Below, piece after piece: positions 8,001-16,430 of a stretch of DNA of 64,000 nt. Source of the stretch: Archaeoglobus sp. UBA230 (GTDB lineage: Archaea > Halobacteriota > Archaeoglobi > Archaeoglobales > Archaeoglobaceae); NCBI GenBank assembly GCA_002507545.1, contig DAVR01000024.1, positions 1 to 64,000 of the forward strand. Reading direction: 5' to 3'. Positions within the stretch are counted from its first letter, which is position 1. Every line of letters starts with the position of its first letter. The notes under the pieces are model-generated. The model had not been told where the DNA came from. It saw only the letters and a list, made by a program, of their open reading frames with translations, and made no database searches. The translations under genes and the position numbers were made by a program.

Positions 8001-8384
8001 ATGGGTGTTCTGAGTATCAAGACAAATAAGAGAGTGGAGATCGTGGATATAACTGGTCTCGTGGAAAGGAATCTGGAAAAAAACTGTAATCTCGCTTTAA
8101 TCTATTCTCCCCACACAACCACAGCTATCATCATCAATGAAGCCGAATCCGGTCTGCTCGGAGACATACTGCACCTGATGGAAAAGCTGGTTCCCTACGG
8201 AAAGGGATACAGTCATGATAGAATAGACAGCAATGCTGATGCACATCTCAAGGCCAGTATTCTCGGAAACGCCGCTGTTGTGCCTGTTGAGAACGGAAAG
8301 CTGATGCTCGGAACTTGGCAGAGAATTCTCTTCATCGAGTTTGATGGTCCAAGAACGAGAAAGGTAATTGTGAAGGCCGTATGA
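8001..8384 (+). CDS. YjbQ/UPF0047 family protein
   Basis: 127 aa, full-length UPF0047/YjbQ domain. The family motifs SPHTTTAIIINEAESGLLGD, HDRIDSNADAHLKASILG and LGTWQRILFIEFDGPR are all present, with conserved His and Asp/Glu residues that form a metal-like pocket in known structures. Some members have weak thiamine-phosphate synthase activity, but the physiological role is unsettled. Its stop overlaps the start of rlmE by 4 bp. Confidence 0.9.
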   Translation: MGVLSIKTNKRVEIVDITGLVERNLEKNCNLALIYSPHTTTAIIINEAESGLLGDILHLMEKLVPYGKGYSHDRIDSNADAHLKASILGNAAVVPVENGKLMLGTWQRILFIEFDGPRTRKVIVKAV

Positions 8385-8956
8385 AGGATAAACAGGATTA
8401 CTACTACTGGAAGGCAAAGAAGGAAGGTTACAGGAGTAGAGCAGCTTACAAGCTTTTGCAAATGAACAGAACTTTCAAGCTGATCCGGGAAGGAGACTTG
8501 GTTTTAGATCTCGGTGCAACGCCGGGAGGGTGGAGTCAGGTTGCTGTGGAACTTGGAGCGAAAGTTGTGGCTGTTGATTTGAACCCCATGCCTCCCATAG
8601 ATGGAGTGACTTTCATAAAGGGTGATATAATGGCTCCGGAAACCCTTGAGAGAATAAAGGAGATATCTGAAACCTACGATGTTGTTATGAGCGATGCATC
8701 ACCAAAAATAAGCGGAAAGTGGACGATAGACCATCTTCGTTCGATAGACTTGGCAAGGGCAAGTTTCAACATCGCCAAAGAGGTGCTTAAGCCGGGCGGA
8801 AATTTCGTGGTAAAGGTTTTTCAGGGAGAGGAGATACAGAAACTTTTTGGTGAATTAAAGCCCTACTTCCGCTTTAAGAAGTTTCACAGCCCCAAGGCTT
8901 CGAGAAAAAGAAGTGCAGAAGTTTACTTCGTTGGAAAGAGATTCAGGAAAATCTGA
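8381..8956 (+). CDS. rlmE: RlmE/FtsJ-like 23S rRNA ribose 2'-O-methyltransferase
   Basis: 191 aa Rossmann-fold SAM methyltransferase of the RrmJ/FtsJ family. The SAM-binding motif is DLGATPGGWSQVA, the acidic VAVDLNPM and the MSDASPKISG motifs follow, and the K-D-K-E catalytic set is consistent with VKVFQGEE and SAEVYFVG. Members methylate the A-loop uridine of large-subunit rRNA, and the archaeal target is assumed the same. It is the last gene of the plus-strand run and overlaps porB convergently by 14 bp. Confidence 0.9.
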   Translation: MKDKQDYYYWKAKKEGYRSRAAYKLLQMNRTFKLIREGDLVLDLGATPGGWSQVAVELGAKVVAVDLNPMPPIDGVTFIKGDIMAPETLERIKEISETYDVVMSDASPKISGKWTIDHLRSIDLARASFNIAKEVLKPGGNFVVKVFQGEEIQKLFGELKPYFRFKKFHSPKASRKRSAEVYFVGKRFRKI

Positions 8957-9788
8957 GCAGCAGTTCCCAATCTTCGTCAATCTTTTGTTCAAGTTCTCTT
9001 ATTTCCTCATCACTCAGGTGAGAAAATCTCCCCTGCTTCAGGTAATCTTCAAGTGGAATTCTGTTCTCCTTCAAAGCGTACTTCTCTCCCGCCTTTGAGA
9101 GCCTTAACTTTCCATCATACTCCCACAGAATCCATGCACCGCTCATAACAGCCTTCCTCGCAACCTCAACCGTCTTTTCACTCGGGAACTTCCATCCGGG
9201 CGGACATGGAGTGTGAATCTGAAGAAATCTGAACCCTTTCATCTCTTCCGCCCTTCTGAACTTCCTCCTGAGGTCTTTGATGTAACCAACGCTTGCCGTT
9301 GCAACATAATCTGCCTTGTGAGCGAGCATGATGAGTGCGAGATTCCTCCTCTCTTCAGTCTTTCCTGTTGGGGATGTTGTTGTTTTTGCCTTCCAGAAGG
9401 TGCTTAGGCTCGCCTGAGTGCCGGTGTTCATATATGCCTCATTGTCAACAACAATCGTAATTAAATCATCCTTCCTTGCAGCAGATGCGCTTAAAGCTGC
9501 AAATCCTATATCTGCTGCACCATCCCCTATCCAAGCAACAACGTTAGCTTTAACTCCGAGCCTTTTGTAAGCTTCACTCAGGCCAGCAGCGACGGCGAGT
9601 GTTGAGGGGAAGGGCACGTGAACAACCGGAACCTTCATGGCGGATTTTGGATGCAAGCCCGCTATAACTGTTGAGCAGCTTGCAGGAATGGCAAGAACGG
9701 GATTGCTTATTTCGTCAAGACATCTCATCACTATTGAAATCGGACATCCCTGACAGCTTGCGTTTCCCGGCAGAATCATATCAACCAC
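8943..9788 (-). CDS. porB: Pyruvate:ferredoxin oxidoreductase, beta subunit
   Basis: 281 aa thiamine-diphosphate-binding subunit. The TPP/Mg motif reads WIGDGAADIGFAALSAS with the matching DNEAYMNTGTQ. Cys12, Cys15 and Cys37 plus a C-terminal TPCPPG cysteine fit the catalytic [4Fe-4S] cluster. With porGDA it oxidises pyruvate and CoA to acetyl-CoA with ferredoxin as acceptor. A branched-chain 2-oxoacid substrate cannot be excluded. It overlaps porA by 13 bp. Confidence 0.88.
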   Translation of the reverse strand: MVDMILPGNASCQGCPISIVMRCLDEISNPVLAIPASCSTVIAGLHPKSAMKVPVVHVPFPSTLAVAAGLSEAYKRLGVKANVVAWIGDGAADIGFAALSASAARKDDLITIVVDNEAYMNTGTQASLSTFWKAKTTTSPTGKTEERRNLALIMLAHKADYVATASVGYIKDLRRKFRRAEEMKGFRFLQIHTPCPPGWKFPSEKTVEVARKAVMSGAWILWEYDGKLRLSKAGEKYALKENRIPLEDYLKQGRFSHLSDEEIRELEQKIDEDWELLLRFS

Positions 9789-10891
9789 TCCACCTTTTCA
9801 AGCTTTCCATCAACAAATTTCCTGAAAAGCCTGTAAAAATTATCAACATCAACATCCAGTCCACCAAGACCTGCAACAACATTTTCAACCTCCACACCAC
9901 ACGAAGAAGTTTCAATTCCCAAGATTCCCCTGATCCCAGTATTGGCTCTGTCAACAACCAGAATTTCGGATGGCAATCCCTTCACAGCTTTCTCCGGGAA
10001 AGGTCTTATAAACCTCAATCTGAGCATTCCTATCTTAACCCCTTCATCCCTCAGCATGTCTATTGCATCCTTGGCATCCCCACACCATCCACCGGCCATA
10101 ACAACGGCGTATTCAGCATCTTCGAGCCTGTATTTCTCTACCAAGCCACCATGACTGCCGAATTCATTATCAGTCCGCTCGATGACCTCTGCCGATTTCT
10201 CAAGATCAACAGCAAGATCATATCTTGCTCTCATCCTTGCATCGCCAACTGTAACAGCATTTACGGCAACCTCCATACCGGGCAGTATTCTGTATGCCTG
10301 TCTTCTCTCTGGCAGCCTCACATCTCTTATTTCAACAACCTCAGCCGTATGGCTCATGGTGAAGGCATCAATACCGACGGCAAACGGGATGTTAACCTCC
10401 TCACTGACGGCAAAAGCCTGAAGGGTCATGTCAAAGGCCTCCTGAGCACTTTCAGCCATACCGATTATCCATCCCGTATCTCTTAGAGACATTATGTCCG
10501 TATGATCCCCATGTATGTTCCACGGAGCGCCTATTGATCTTGTTGCCACGGCCATCACGGCAGGCAGTCTTGAACCAGCAATCCACCAACACATCTCGAA
10601 CATGTAAGCCAAGCCATGACTTGAGGTTGCTGTAAACACTCTCGCCCCAGCCGTTGCTGCACCGTGTATAACCGCCATTGCCGAATGCTCCGATTCGACT
10701 CTCACAAAGCTTGCATCGAGCTCACCGCTGCCAACCATTTCCGCGAGCCTTTCCACGATGGGTGACTGTGGTGTGATCGGATAGGCTGCGATAACATCAG
10801 GTTTTGCGATCCTGACAGCTTCAGCAATTGCCTCATTACTTGTGAGCAATTTCTTTATTCCGGAATCATTTCTATTGCCCTCTGTTCGCAT
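9776..10891 (-). CDS. porA: Pyruvate:ferredoxin oxidoreductase, alpha subunit
   Basis: About 371 aa. It begins with the family core LLTSNEAIAEAVRIAKPDVIAAYPITPQSPIVE and has the SEHSAMAVIHGAATAGARVFTATSSHGLAYM segment of the pyrimidine-binding domain. I give the ATG at 10891, which overlaps porD by 37 bp. A TTG at 10849, just after the porD stop, would give the more usual family N-terminus, so the true start is open. Part of the four-gene porGDAB operon. Confidence 0.88.
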   Translation of the reverse strand: MRTEGNRNDSGIKKLLTSNEAIAEAVRIAKPDVIAAYPITPQSPIVERLAEMVGSGELDASFVRVESEHSAMAVIHGAATAGARVFTATSSHGLAYMFEMCWWIAGSRLPAVMAVATRSIGAPWNIHGDHTDIMSLRDTGWIIGMAESAQEAFDMTLQAFAVSEEVNIPFAVGIDAFTMSHTAEVVEIRDVRLPERRQAYRILPGMEVAVNAVTVGDARMRARYDLAVDLEKSAEVIERTDNEFGSHGGLVEKYRLEDAEYAVVMAGGWCGDAKDAIDMLRDEGVKIGMLRLRFIRPFPEKAVKGLPSEILVVDRANTGIRGILGIETSSCGVEVENVVAGLGGLDVDVDNFYRLFRKFVDGKLEKVEWLI

Positions 10892-11103
10892 ACCTCTTTG
10901 CAAACTCCACACCCCTTGCAAAACCTGTAATCTATCTCCACGGAATCCCCACCTTCAGATATTACACCTTCAGGACAGTAGAGTATGCAGTTCCCACATT
11001 TTGAACACAAATCAGCAGTAACTGCAGGACGATAGTTTCTCCAGCTACCTGTCTCTCCTGCTGAAGCAACAGTTGCCTTGGATATTATCGGGCTCAAGTC
11101 CAT
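10855..11103 (-). CDS. porD: Pyruvate:ferredoxin oxidoreductase, delta (2x[4Fe-4S]) subunit
   Basis: 82 aa ferredoxin-like subunit with two C-x2-C-x2-C-x3-C motifs, CSKCGNCILYCP and CKGCGVCKEVCE, each expected to bind a [4Fe-4S] cluster and pass electrons out of the TPP centre. It overlaps porG upstream by 10 bp and porA downstream. Confidence 0.93.
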   Translation of the reverse strand: MDLSPIISKATVASAGETGSWRNYRPAVTADLCSKCGNCILYCPEGVISEGGDSVEIDYRFCKGCGVCKEVCEQRAIEMIPE

Positions 11104-11609
11104 TTAACCACCTCATAAGCTTCCTTGGCAGCATTAAAGCTCTTCTCCGCTCTTGTACCAAGCTCGGCATACATGGCCTCTTTCAGTGCTGAAAGTTCAA
11201 TGTCCAAAGCCCTCGCCACTGCTCCACTCATCGGAGCGCTCAGTATAGCCCATCCAGCATTCACAAGACCATTTTTTTCTGCTATTTCCGTTGCATCAAC
11301 ATAATACACTTTTCCTGAGCTTGAAAAGGGTTCAGGAGAGTTTAAAATAAGAACCTCAGCTTCAGAATCAACCTCAATTTTTCTGTCAAAAATTACAAGA
11401 ACATCCGGCTTCTTTACAGGTGACCTCCTTCTTATCAGCCTGTCCGAAATGCGGATATAGGCGTTTACCCTCGCTCCTCTTCTTTCAGGACCGAATTGCG
11501 GCATTGCCTGACTGTAATATCCTTGGAGCATCGCAGCAGTAGCCAGAATTCTTGCGGTTGTTACCCCACCCTGTCCACCCCTGCAGTATATTGTAACCTC
11601 GATGAGCAT
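11094..11609 (-). CDS. porG: Pyruvate:ferredoxin oxidoreductase, gamma subunit
   Basis: 171 aa gamma subunit with the signature CRGGQGGVTTARILATAA near the N-terminus and the FGPERRGARVNAYIRIS motif. It is the first gene of the porGDAB operon and completes a standard four-subunit 2-oxoacid oxidoreductase. Confidence 0.93.
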   Translation of the reverse strand: MLIEVTIYCRGGQGGVTTARILATAAMLQGYYSQAMPQFGPERRGARVNAYIRISDRLIRRRSPVKKPDVLVIFDRKIEVDSEAEVLILNSPEPFSSSGKVYYVDATEIAEKNGLVNAGWAILSAPMSGAVARALDIELSALKEAMYAELGTRAEKSFNAAKEAYEVVKWT

Positions 11610-11640
11610 GTCAAACGGAAAATGAAACTCAATAAAAAAA

Positions 11641-11985
11641 TTATGGTTCTGCCTTCTCTGTTTTTGGTAGGGCTTTGTTTATTTCTTCCAAAAGTTCATC
11701 ATCGCTTTTTCCTTCGGGATCAATACCCAAATCTCTTGCTATCTTCTCCAGTTTTTTCCTCTTCTCATCCTGAGTATACCGGCCTTCTCTCAAATCCCTC
11801 TCAAACTGCTTCAGTTCCATCTCTGCCTCTCTTTGTGCCTTCTTGAACTCACCCATGCTTTTACCGAGACTTCTGGCAACTTCCGGAAGTTTGCTCGCCC
11901 CAAAAAGCAGGAAGATAATCAGTAGTATCAGCAACCACTCCTGTCCTCCTGGCAACAGTTGCATTTGAACGATGTTCATCAACAT
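11641..11985 (-). CDS. tatA: Twin-arginine translocase subunit TatA
   Basis: 114 aa. One transmembrane helix (about residues 17-32) is followed by the LFGASKLPEVARSLGKSMGEFKKA amphipathic helix hinge typical of TatA/TatB and a charged, Lys/Glu-rich tail that may form a coiled coil. It forms the export pore for folded Tat substrates. The ATG at 11985 lies 27 nt after a TATA-like CTTTTATTC, so the transcript is probably leaderless. No tatC is in this window. Confidence 0.92.
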   Translation of the reverse strand: MLMNIVQMQLLPGGQEWLLILLIIFLLFGASKLPEVARSLGKSMGEFKKAQREAEMELKQFERDLREGRYTQDEKRKKLEKIARDLGIDPEGKSDDELLEEINKALPKTEKAEP

Positions 11986-12069
11986 AAAATTGAACTGATG
12001 AGAATAAAAGATTTCCCTTAAAAAATTTCTAAAAGCGTAAACTATTAAATGTATGCTCCTATTTTTCTT

Positions 12070-13224
12070 ATGAACTTCGAGCTTACTCAGGAGCAGAAGG
12101 ATATTAAGAACGCTGCCAGAGAGTTTGCCACAAACGAGTTCACCAAAGAAAAAGCAGAAGAGTATGACAGAAAGGAAGAATTTCCCTTTGATCTCTGGAA
12201 GAAGTCATGTGAACTGGGATTCATTGGCGTGCATTTCCCCGAAGAGTATGGCGGAGCAGGAATGGGCATTCTCGAAAACACCCTCATTGTAGAGGAGTTC
12301 TGCAGAGCAGACAGCACGATTGGGAGTGCTGTAATCCTTTCGGACTTTTCATCTGAGGTCGTAATGAGGTTCGGGGATGAAGAGCAGAAGAAGGAAGTTT
12401 TGCCTAAGGTTGCTGGAGGAGAAGCTATAACCGCTGGCTGTTATACGGAGCCAGAAGCAGGTAGCGATCTTACGGCAATCAAGACGAGAGCAGAGAAAGA
12501 TGGAGATGAGTGGGTCATTAACGGCTCAAAGACCTTTATAACTAACGGAAACATCGCTGACTACTACATAGTTCTTGCCGTTACAAATCCCGATGCACAG
12601 CCGCGATATAGAGGCTTTAGTACTTTCCTCGTTAAGAAGGATACTCCCGGACTGAGCACGAACAAGATATCCGGGAAACTCGGAATCAGAGCTTCTCCTA
12701 CGGCAGAGGTCGTTTTCAAGGATGTAAGAGTTGACGAATCTGCGGTTATTGGAGAGCTTAACAGAGGCTTCTATCAGGTTCTGGAGTTCTTCGATGAGAG
12801 TAGAATTGAGATTGCTGCTCAGGCTTTGGGAATAGCTCAGGGCGCTTTTGACAGGATTATAAACTATGTCAAGCAGAGGAAACAGTTTGGACAGCCGATA
12901 GGAGCTTTTCAGGCTTTGCAGCACAGGATTGCCGACTTGAGAACTCAGCTTGAAGCTGCAAGACTTCTGATATACAAAGCGGCGTGGAACTACGATCAGG
13001 GCAGGATTGATCCCGGACTGACTTCAATGGCCAAATACTATGCTGGAAAGCTCGCCGTAAAGATTTGTGATGAGGCCGTGCAGATGCACGGTGGATATGG
13101 CTACATAGCTGAGTATGAGGTAGAGAGGTTCTTCAGAGATGCCAAAATCACAGAGATTTATGAGGGGACGAAGGAAGTTCAGCTCAACACCATAGCGAGA
13201 GACATTCTGGGCAAGTTCAGATAG
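12070..13224 (+). CDS. Acyl-CoA dehydrogenase
   Basis: 384 aa FAD flavoenzyme. It has the N-terminal helical domain (LTQEQKDIKNAAREF), the beta-domain AGCYTEPEAGSDL flavin motif, the QFGQPIGAFQALQHRIADL and QMHGGYGYIAEY segments, and TEIYEGTKEVQ, whose Glu is the usual catalytic base of the butyryl/short-chain type. It takes part in fatty acid beta-oxidation, a known Archaeoglobus ability. The start at 12070 gives the family N-terminus; a TATA-like stretch lies near 12041-12050. Confidence 0.92.
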   Translation: MNFELTQEQKDIKNAAREFATNEFTKEKAEEYDRKEEFPFDLWKKSCELGFIGVHFPEEYGGAGMGILENTLIVEEFCRADSTIGSAVILSDFSSEVVMRFGDEEQKKEVLPKVAGGEAITAGCYTEPEAGSDLTAIKTRAEKDGDEWVINGSKTFITNGNIADYYIVLAVTNPDAQPRYRGFSTFLVKKDTPGLSTNKISGKLGIRASPTAEVVFKDVRVDESAVIGELNRGFYQVLEFFDESRIEIAAQALGIAQGAFDRIINYVKQRKQFGQPIGAFQALQHRIADLRTQLEAARLLIYKAAWNYDQGRIDPGLTSMAKYYAGKLAVKICDEAVQMHGGYGYIAEYEVERFFRDAKITEIYEGTKEVQLNTIARDILGKFR

Positions 13225-13226
13225 CT

Positions 13227-13236
13227 TTTTATATAT
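13227..13236 (+). promoter_or_regulatory. TATA box of the DUF373 gene
   Basis: TTTTATATAT lies about 24 nt before the ATG at 13255, directly after the acyl-CoA dehydrogenase stop. It supports a leaderless transcript and the ATG rather than the TTG three bases upstream. Confidence 0.6.
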
Positions 13237-13254
13237 TTTTTAGAACTTTATTTG

Positions 13255-14289
13255 ATGGTGAAAAAGGTAGTGCTCGTTATAGACAGAGACGATGACCTTG
13301 GACAGAAGGCCAACATTTCATCTCCTGTTATCGGTAAGGACAACATCTTGGCTGCTGCAGTAAGACTCGGAACTTCTGATCCAGAAGATTCGGACGTGAA
13401 TGCCCTTTTTGGTGCGATAAAGGTATATGACGAGCTTAAGAATGCCGGAGAAGATGTTGAAGTTGTTGCCATCTGCGGGGATAAGAATGTTGGAGTTCTA
13501 TCGGATTCCAAAATTGCAGAGCAGCTCGATAAAGTCGTTATGAGTCTGAACCCATCGAGTGCTGTTGTTGTCACTGACGGCTCAGAGGACGAATTCGTTA
13601 TGCCCATAATCTCATCCAGAGTCAAAATTGATTCTGTCCACAGAATAGTAGTGAAGCAGAGCAGAACAATTGAAAGCACATACTTTCTGATCAGGAGAAT
13701 GCTCAATGATCCAAAAATTGCAAGAATGACACTCGCTCCCCTTGGAATGATTTTTCTCGTCTATTCAATATTCCTTATTCTCCAGCACCCTGAGTGGGGA
13801 ATAGGCGGGATTATACTTTTCTTAGGTGTATATTTCTTGGTCAAAGCCTACGGGTGGGAGAGGAATATTGAGGAGTTCCTAAACTCAATCAGAACATCTC
13901 TCGTGGAAGGAAGGCTATCCTTCGTTTTCTACGTAACATCGGCCATACTCCTCATAATCAGTATAGTAAACGGATTTAACGCTTCAGTTAACATTCCAAG
14001 TCCATATGAAGCCGTTGCGAGCTTTATTTTTTACAGCACATGGTGGTTTGTTCTTTCAGGCATATTCTCCTTGCTCGCAAGAGCAGCAGACGCGTATGCA
14101 GAGAACAGAAGAATATCAAAATACTTCACAATGATCTTTCTGCTAATAGCCTTTGGATTGCTCGTTTGGGCTTCTGCATCATACGTTCTCGCTCCCGAAG
14201 CTCCTGATGCTTTGCAAAAGCTCGGAGGGGCGATAGGGGGAGCGATATTTATAGCTGCGATCGGCGTCTTTACTCTGAGAAGGCTTTAA
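13255..14289 (+). CDS. DUF373 family membrane protein
   Basis: 344 aa archaeal DUF373 protein of unknown function. A soluble N-terminal domain (VLVIDRDDDLGQKA, then VRLGTSDPEDSDVNA and VAICGDKNVG) resembles a nucleotide- or ligand-binding alpha/beta domain. It is followed by five or six transmembrane helices from about residue 155 to the end. The domain order is typical of the family. It overlaps the taw3 gene on the other strand by 20 bp. Confidence 0.85.
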   Translation: MVKKVVLVIDRDDDLGQKANISSPVIGKDNILAAAVRLGTSDPEDSDVNALFGAIKVYDELKNAGEDVEVVAICGDKNVGVLSDSKIAEQLDKVVMSLNPSSAVVVTDGSEDEFVMPIISSRVKIDSVHRIVVKQSRTIESTYFLIRRMLNDPKIARMTLAPLGMIFLVYSIFLILQHPEWGIGGIILFLGVYFLVKAYGWERNIEEFLNSIRTSLVEGRLSFVFYVTSAILLIISIVNGFNASVNIPSPYEAVASFIFYSTWWFVLSGIFSLLARAADAYAENRRISKYFTMIFLLIAFGLLVWASASYVLAPEAPDALQKLGGAIGGAIFIAAIGVFTLRRL

Positions 14290-14836
14290 TGATGCTTTGC
14301 AGTCTCTTCAGTTTTTCTTTTCCCCTTTTCAGCTTGCTGTTTGCGAATTCGACGACTTGTTTAAGGTAATCTTCAGAAACGAGCAGTTTCTTCGAATAGG
14401 CAATTGGCAGTTCAGTTCTTTCAAAAGATGTAATTTCTACAACATGGTTCTTGAGCGATATAATCCCACTTCTCCTGAACCCAGCCTGATTAGCAGCAGT
14501 CATAAATCTCTCCGCGTTCTCAACGGTTCTGCATGCAACATGGAGTATTGGAGGATATTGAATCAGCCAACCCCACTGCTCACTCTTCAAAGCTGCATTG
14601 ATCACAGCCTCGTATTCGACCTCATCGTGCCATTTGCCAAGAAATCTCGCCGCCTTTTTATCCCCCACTTCTGGAATATCTATGACTGCAATTCTCCCGC
14701 TGCAGCTTGAAAGAGTGACGTAGCTATCTAAGGAATTAATGATCTCAAGAAGCTCAAAAATGTCCTGATCAATCTCACCCCTATTTTTTGCCTTCAAAAA
14801 TCCATTCAGCTTCTTTTTTCTATACTCCTCCCACAT
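14270..14836 (-). CDS. taw3: tRNA wybutosine-type N4-methyltransferase (TYW3/Taw3)
   Basis: 188 aa TYW3 family protein with the signature YVTLSSCSGRIAVIDIP near residue 40, the PPILHVACRTVENAERFM segment and SFERTELPI. It methylates the 4-demethylwyosine derivative at position 37 of tRNA-Phe, using SAM. Start codons GTG 14839 and ATG 14836 are adjacent and overlap the rfcS stop, so translation is coupled. It is the last gene of the long minus-strand operon that begins near 20.2 kb. Confidence 0.9.
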   Translation of the reverse strand: MWEEYRKKKLNGFLKAKNRGEIDQDIFELLEIINSLDSYVTLSSCSGRIAVIDIPEVGDKKAARFLGKWHDEVEYEAVINAALKSEQWGWLIQYPPILHVACRTVENAERFMTAANQAGFRRSGIISLKNHVVEITSFERTELPIAYSKKLLVSEDYLKQVVEFANSKLKRGKEKLKRLQSIIKAFSE

Positions 14837-15795
14837 CACTTCTTCGCCAGAGATGAAAGATAGGCAAGATACGCATCGAGCTGTATTCTTTCATTGGCAC
14901 CTTCTGTCAACCTGAAGTCCACCTCCCCCAGCTTGTCTATGAGGTAAACCTTCACCTTTTCATTGAGCGGTGATGAAATTATCTCTCTGAAAAGCTGGGA
15001 AACGATGTCTTCTCCGCTCATCCCATACTCAATCATTAGCCTGTCGAGGAGCTGTCTCGCCTCCATAAAATTCCCCTTCAATGCTGTATCTATTAAGTTC
15101 CCTATCTCCTCAGGACGAGCTGTTGCGGTTATCTGATATATCGTCTCCGCATCCACCACCTCTCCAATTGCAGCAGCACCCTGAAGGGCGTTTATCGCCT
15201 TCCTGAAGTCCCCACCTGAGATGTAAAGCAGAGCTTCAAGACCATCTTCAGTTATCTTTACCTTTTCTCTTTCGCATATCTCCAGCAATCTCCTTTTCAT
15301 TGCTTCCTTGGGGACAGGTTTGAACTTGAAAACTGCACATCTACTCTGAATCGGCTCTATAATCCTGCTCACATAGTTGCAACTCAAAATAAATCTGCAG
15401 CTTCTTGAATACATCTCCATCGTCCTTCTCAGAGCAGCCTGAGCGTCCGCTGTGAGTGCATCTGCCTCATCGAGAAAGATGATTTTGAAGGGTGCGCCAC
15501 CAATGGGGGTGGTTCTCGCAAACTCCTTTATTTTATGTCTGACAACATCAATCCCTCTCTCATCGCTTGCGTTCATCTCTATGAAGTTGTCCCTCCAGTT
15601 TTCTCCAAAGAGGTCTCTTGCAAGTGCTATAGAAGTTGCTGTCTTTCCAGTTCCGGGAGGACCGGAGAAAAGCAGATGTGGGATGTTCTTTCTTTCCACA
15701 TACCCCTTTAGCCTCTGGATAACCTCGTCCTGCCCTACAACCTCATCAAGCGTCCGCGGACGGTATTTCTCAACCCAGATCTCAAAGTCTTCCAT
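14836..15795 (-). CDS. rfcS: Replication factor C small subunit
   Basis: 319 aa AAA+ clamp loader subunit. Walker A GPPGTGKT is at residues 45-52, the DEAD Walker B is present, the sensor region NYVSRIIEPIQ leads into the SRC arginine-finger motif, and the N-terminus WVEKYRPRTLDEVVGQ is typical. Length and sequence are, from memory, nearly those of the A. fulgidus protein, which is the strongest taxonomic clue in the window. It loads PCNA onto DNA together with RfcL. No intein is present. Confidence 0.97.
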   Translation of the reverse strand: MEDFEIWVEKYRPRTLDEVVGQDEVIQRLKGYVERKNIPHLLFSGPPGTGKTATSIALARDLFGENWRDNFIEMNASDERGIDVVRHKIKEFARTTPIGGAPFKIIFLDEADALTADAQAALRRTMEMYSRSCRFILSCNYVSRIIEPIQSRCAVFKFKPVPKEAMKRRLLEICEREKVKITEDGLEALLYISGGDFRKAINALQGAAAIGEVVDAETIYQITATARPEEIGNLIDTALKGNFMEARQLLDRLMIEYGMSGEDIVSQLFREIISSPLNEKVKVYLIDKLGEVDFRLTEGANERIQLDAYLAYLSSLAKK

Positions 15796-15809
15796 TGCAC
15801 TTTATTTAA

Positions 15810-16430
15810 TTAAGATTGCATAAAAACTCTGCGTTCAATCTGGGGTATCTTCTCAAATTTTACATCGAACCCAATATTTCTGAGATACTCCCAAGACCTC
15901 TTGCCCTCTCCATGCAGAAGAAGTTCAAGAAGGTCTTCTTTATCATCAATATCAACCGAAGAAAAGAAGGAATCGAAAACTGAAACAGAAAAACCATTTT
16001 GCTTCGCATATTCGAGATGCTTGAAAAAGCTGCCGTAGTGGTATGAAACTCTAAACCCCGTCCTTCTTACCATCAGCATGTTTGTCCCCCCTTTCCTTCC
16101 CGGTGCGAGCACAATTTCTCCATCAGTTTCGAAAAACCTTGAGAGTGTTGATCTGCTAAGAAGGGGCAGATCGGACATCACAACAGCAACGGGAACATCG
16201 TCGAGCTCCTTGTTTATCGAAGTGTTCAGGTCTGAGTTATCAACGACTACATCAACATCGTAAAGTTCGATCTTGGTTGGTGTTATAACTCTGACTTTAC
16301 CAAAAGGCTTTGCAGCATCAATCACATCAAGTAACATTAGCTCAGCAAGTCTCTTTCTTTCCTCAAAGCTAAGGATGTCAGAAAGTCTGGATTTTGGGTT
16401 GTTGGCTTTAAAAGGAATCAGGATTTTCAT
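15810..16430 (-). CDS. cofC: 2-phospho-L-lactate guanylyltransferase
   Basis: 206 aa MobA/CofC-like nucleotidyltransferase. It starts with MKILIPFKANNPKSRLSDILS, the CofC substrate loop, has VAVVMSDLPLL with the metal Asp, and LAPGRKGGTNMLMVR. It activates 2-phospholactate with GTP in coenzyme F420 synthesis. The ATG overlaps the ftsY stop (ATGA). Confidence 0.92.
   Translation of the reverse strand: MKILIPFKANNPKSRLSDILSFEERKRLAELMLLDVIDAAKPFGKVRVITPTKIELYDVDVVVDNSDLNTSINKELDDVPVAVVMSDLPLLSRSTLSRFFETDGEIVLAPGRKGGTNMLMVRRTGFRVSYHYGSFFKHLEYAKQNGFSVSVFDSFFSSVDIDDKEDLLELLLHGEGKRSWEYLRNIGFDVKFEKIPQIERRVFMQS

Noticed and set aside
9671-10486. 271-codon open frame on the plus strand
   Set aside because: It is antisense to porA and porB, which have full family motifs. 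The translation has no recognisable domain.
9776-11609. Assigning the oxidoreductase to 2-oxoisovalerate (Vor)
   Set aside because: Sequence alone cannot exclude it, but subunit order GDAB and general likeness favour pyruvate.
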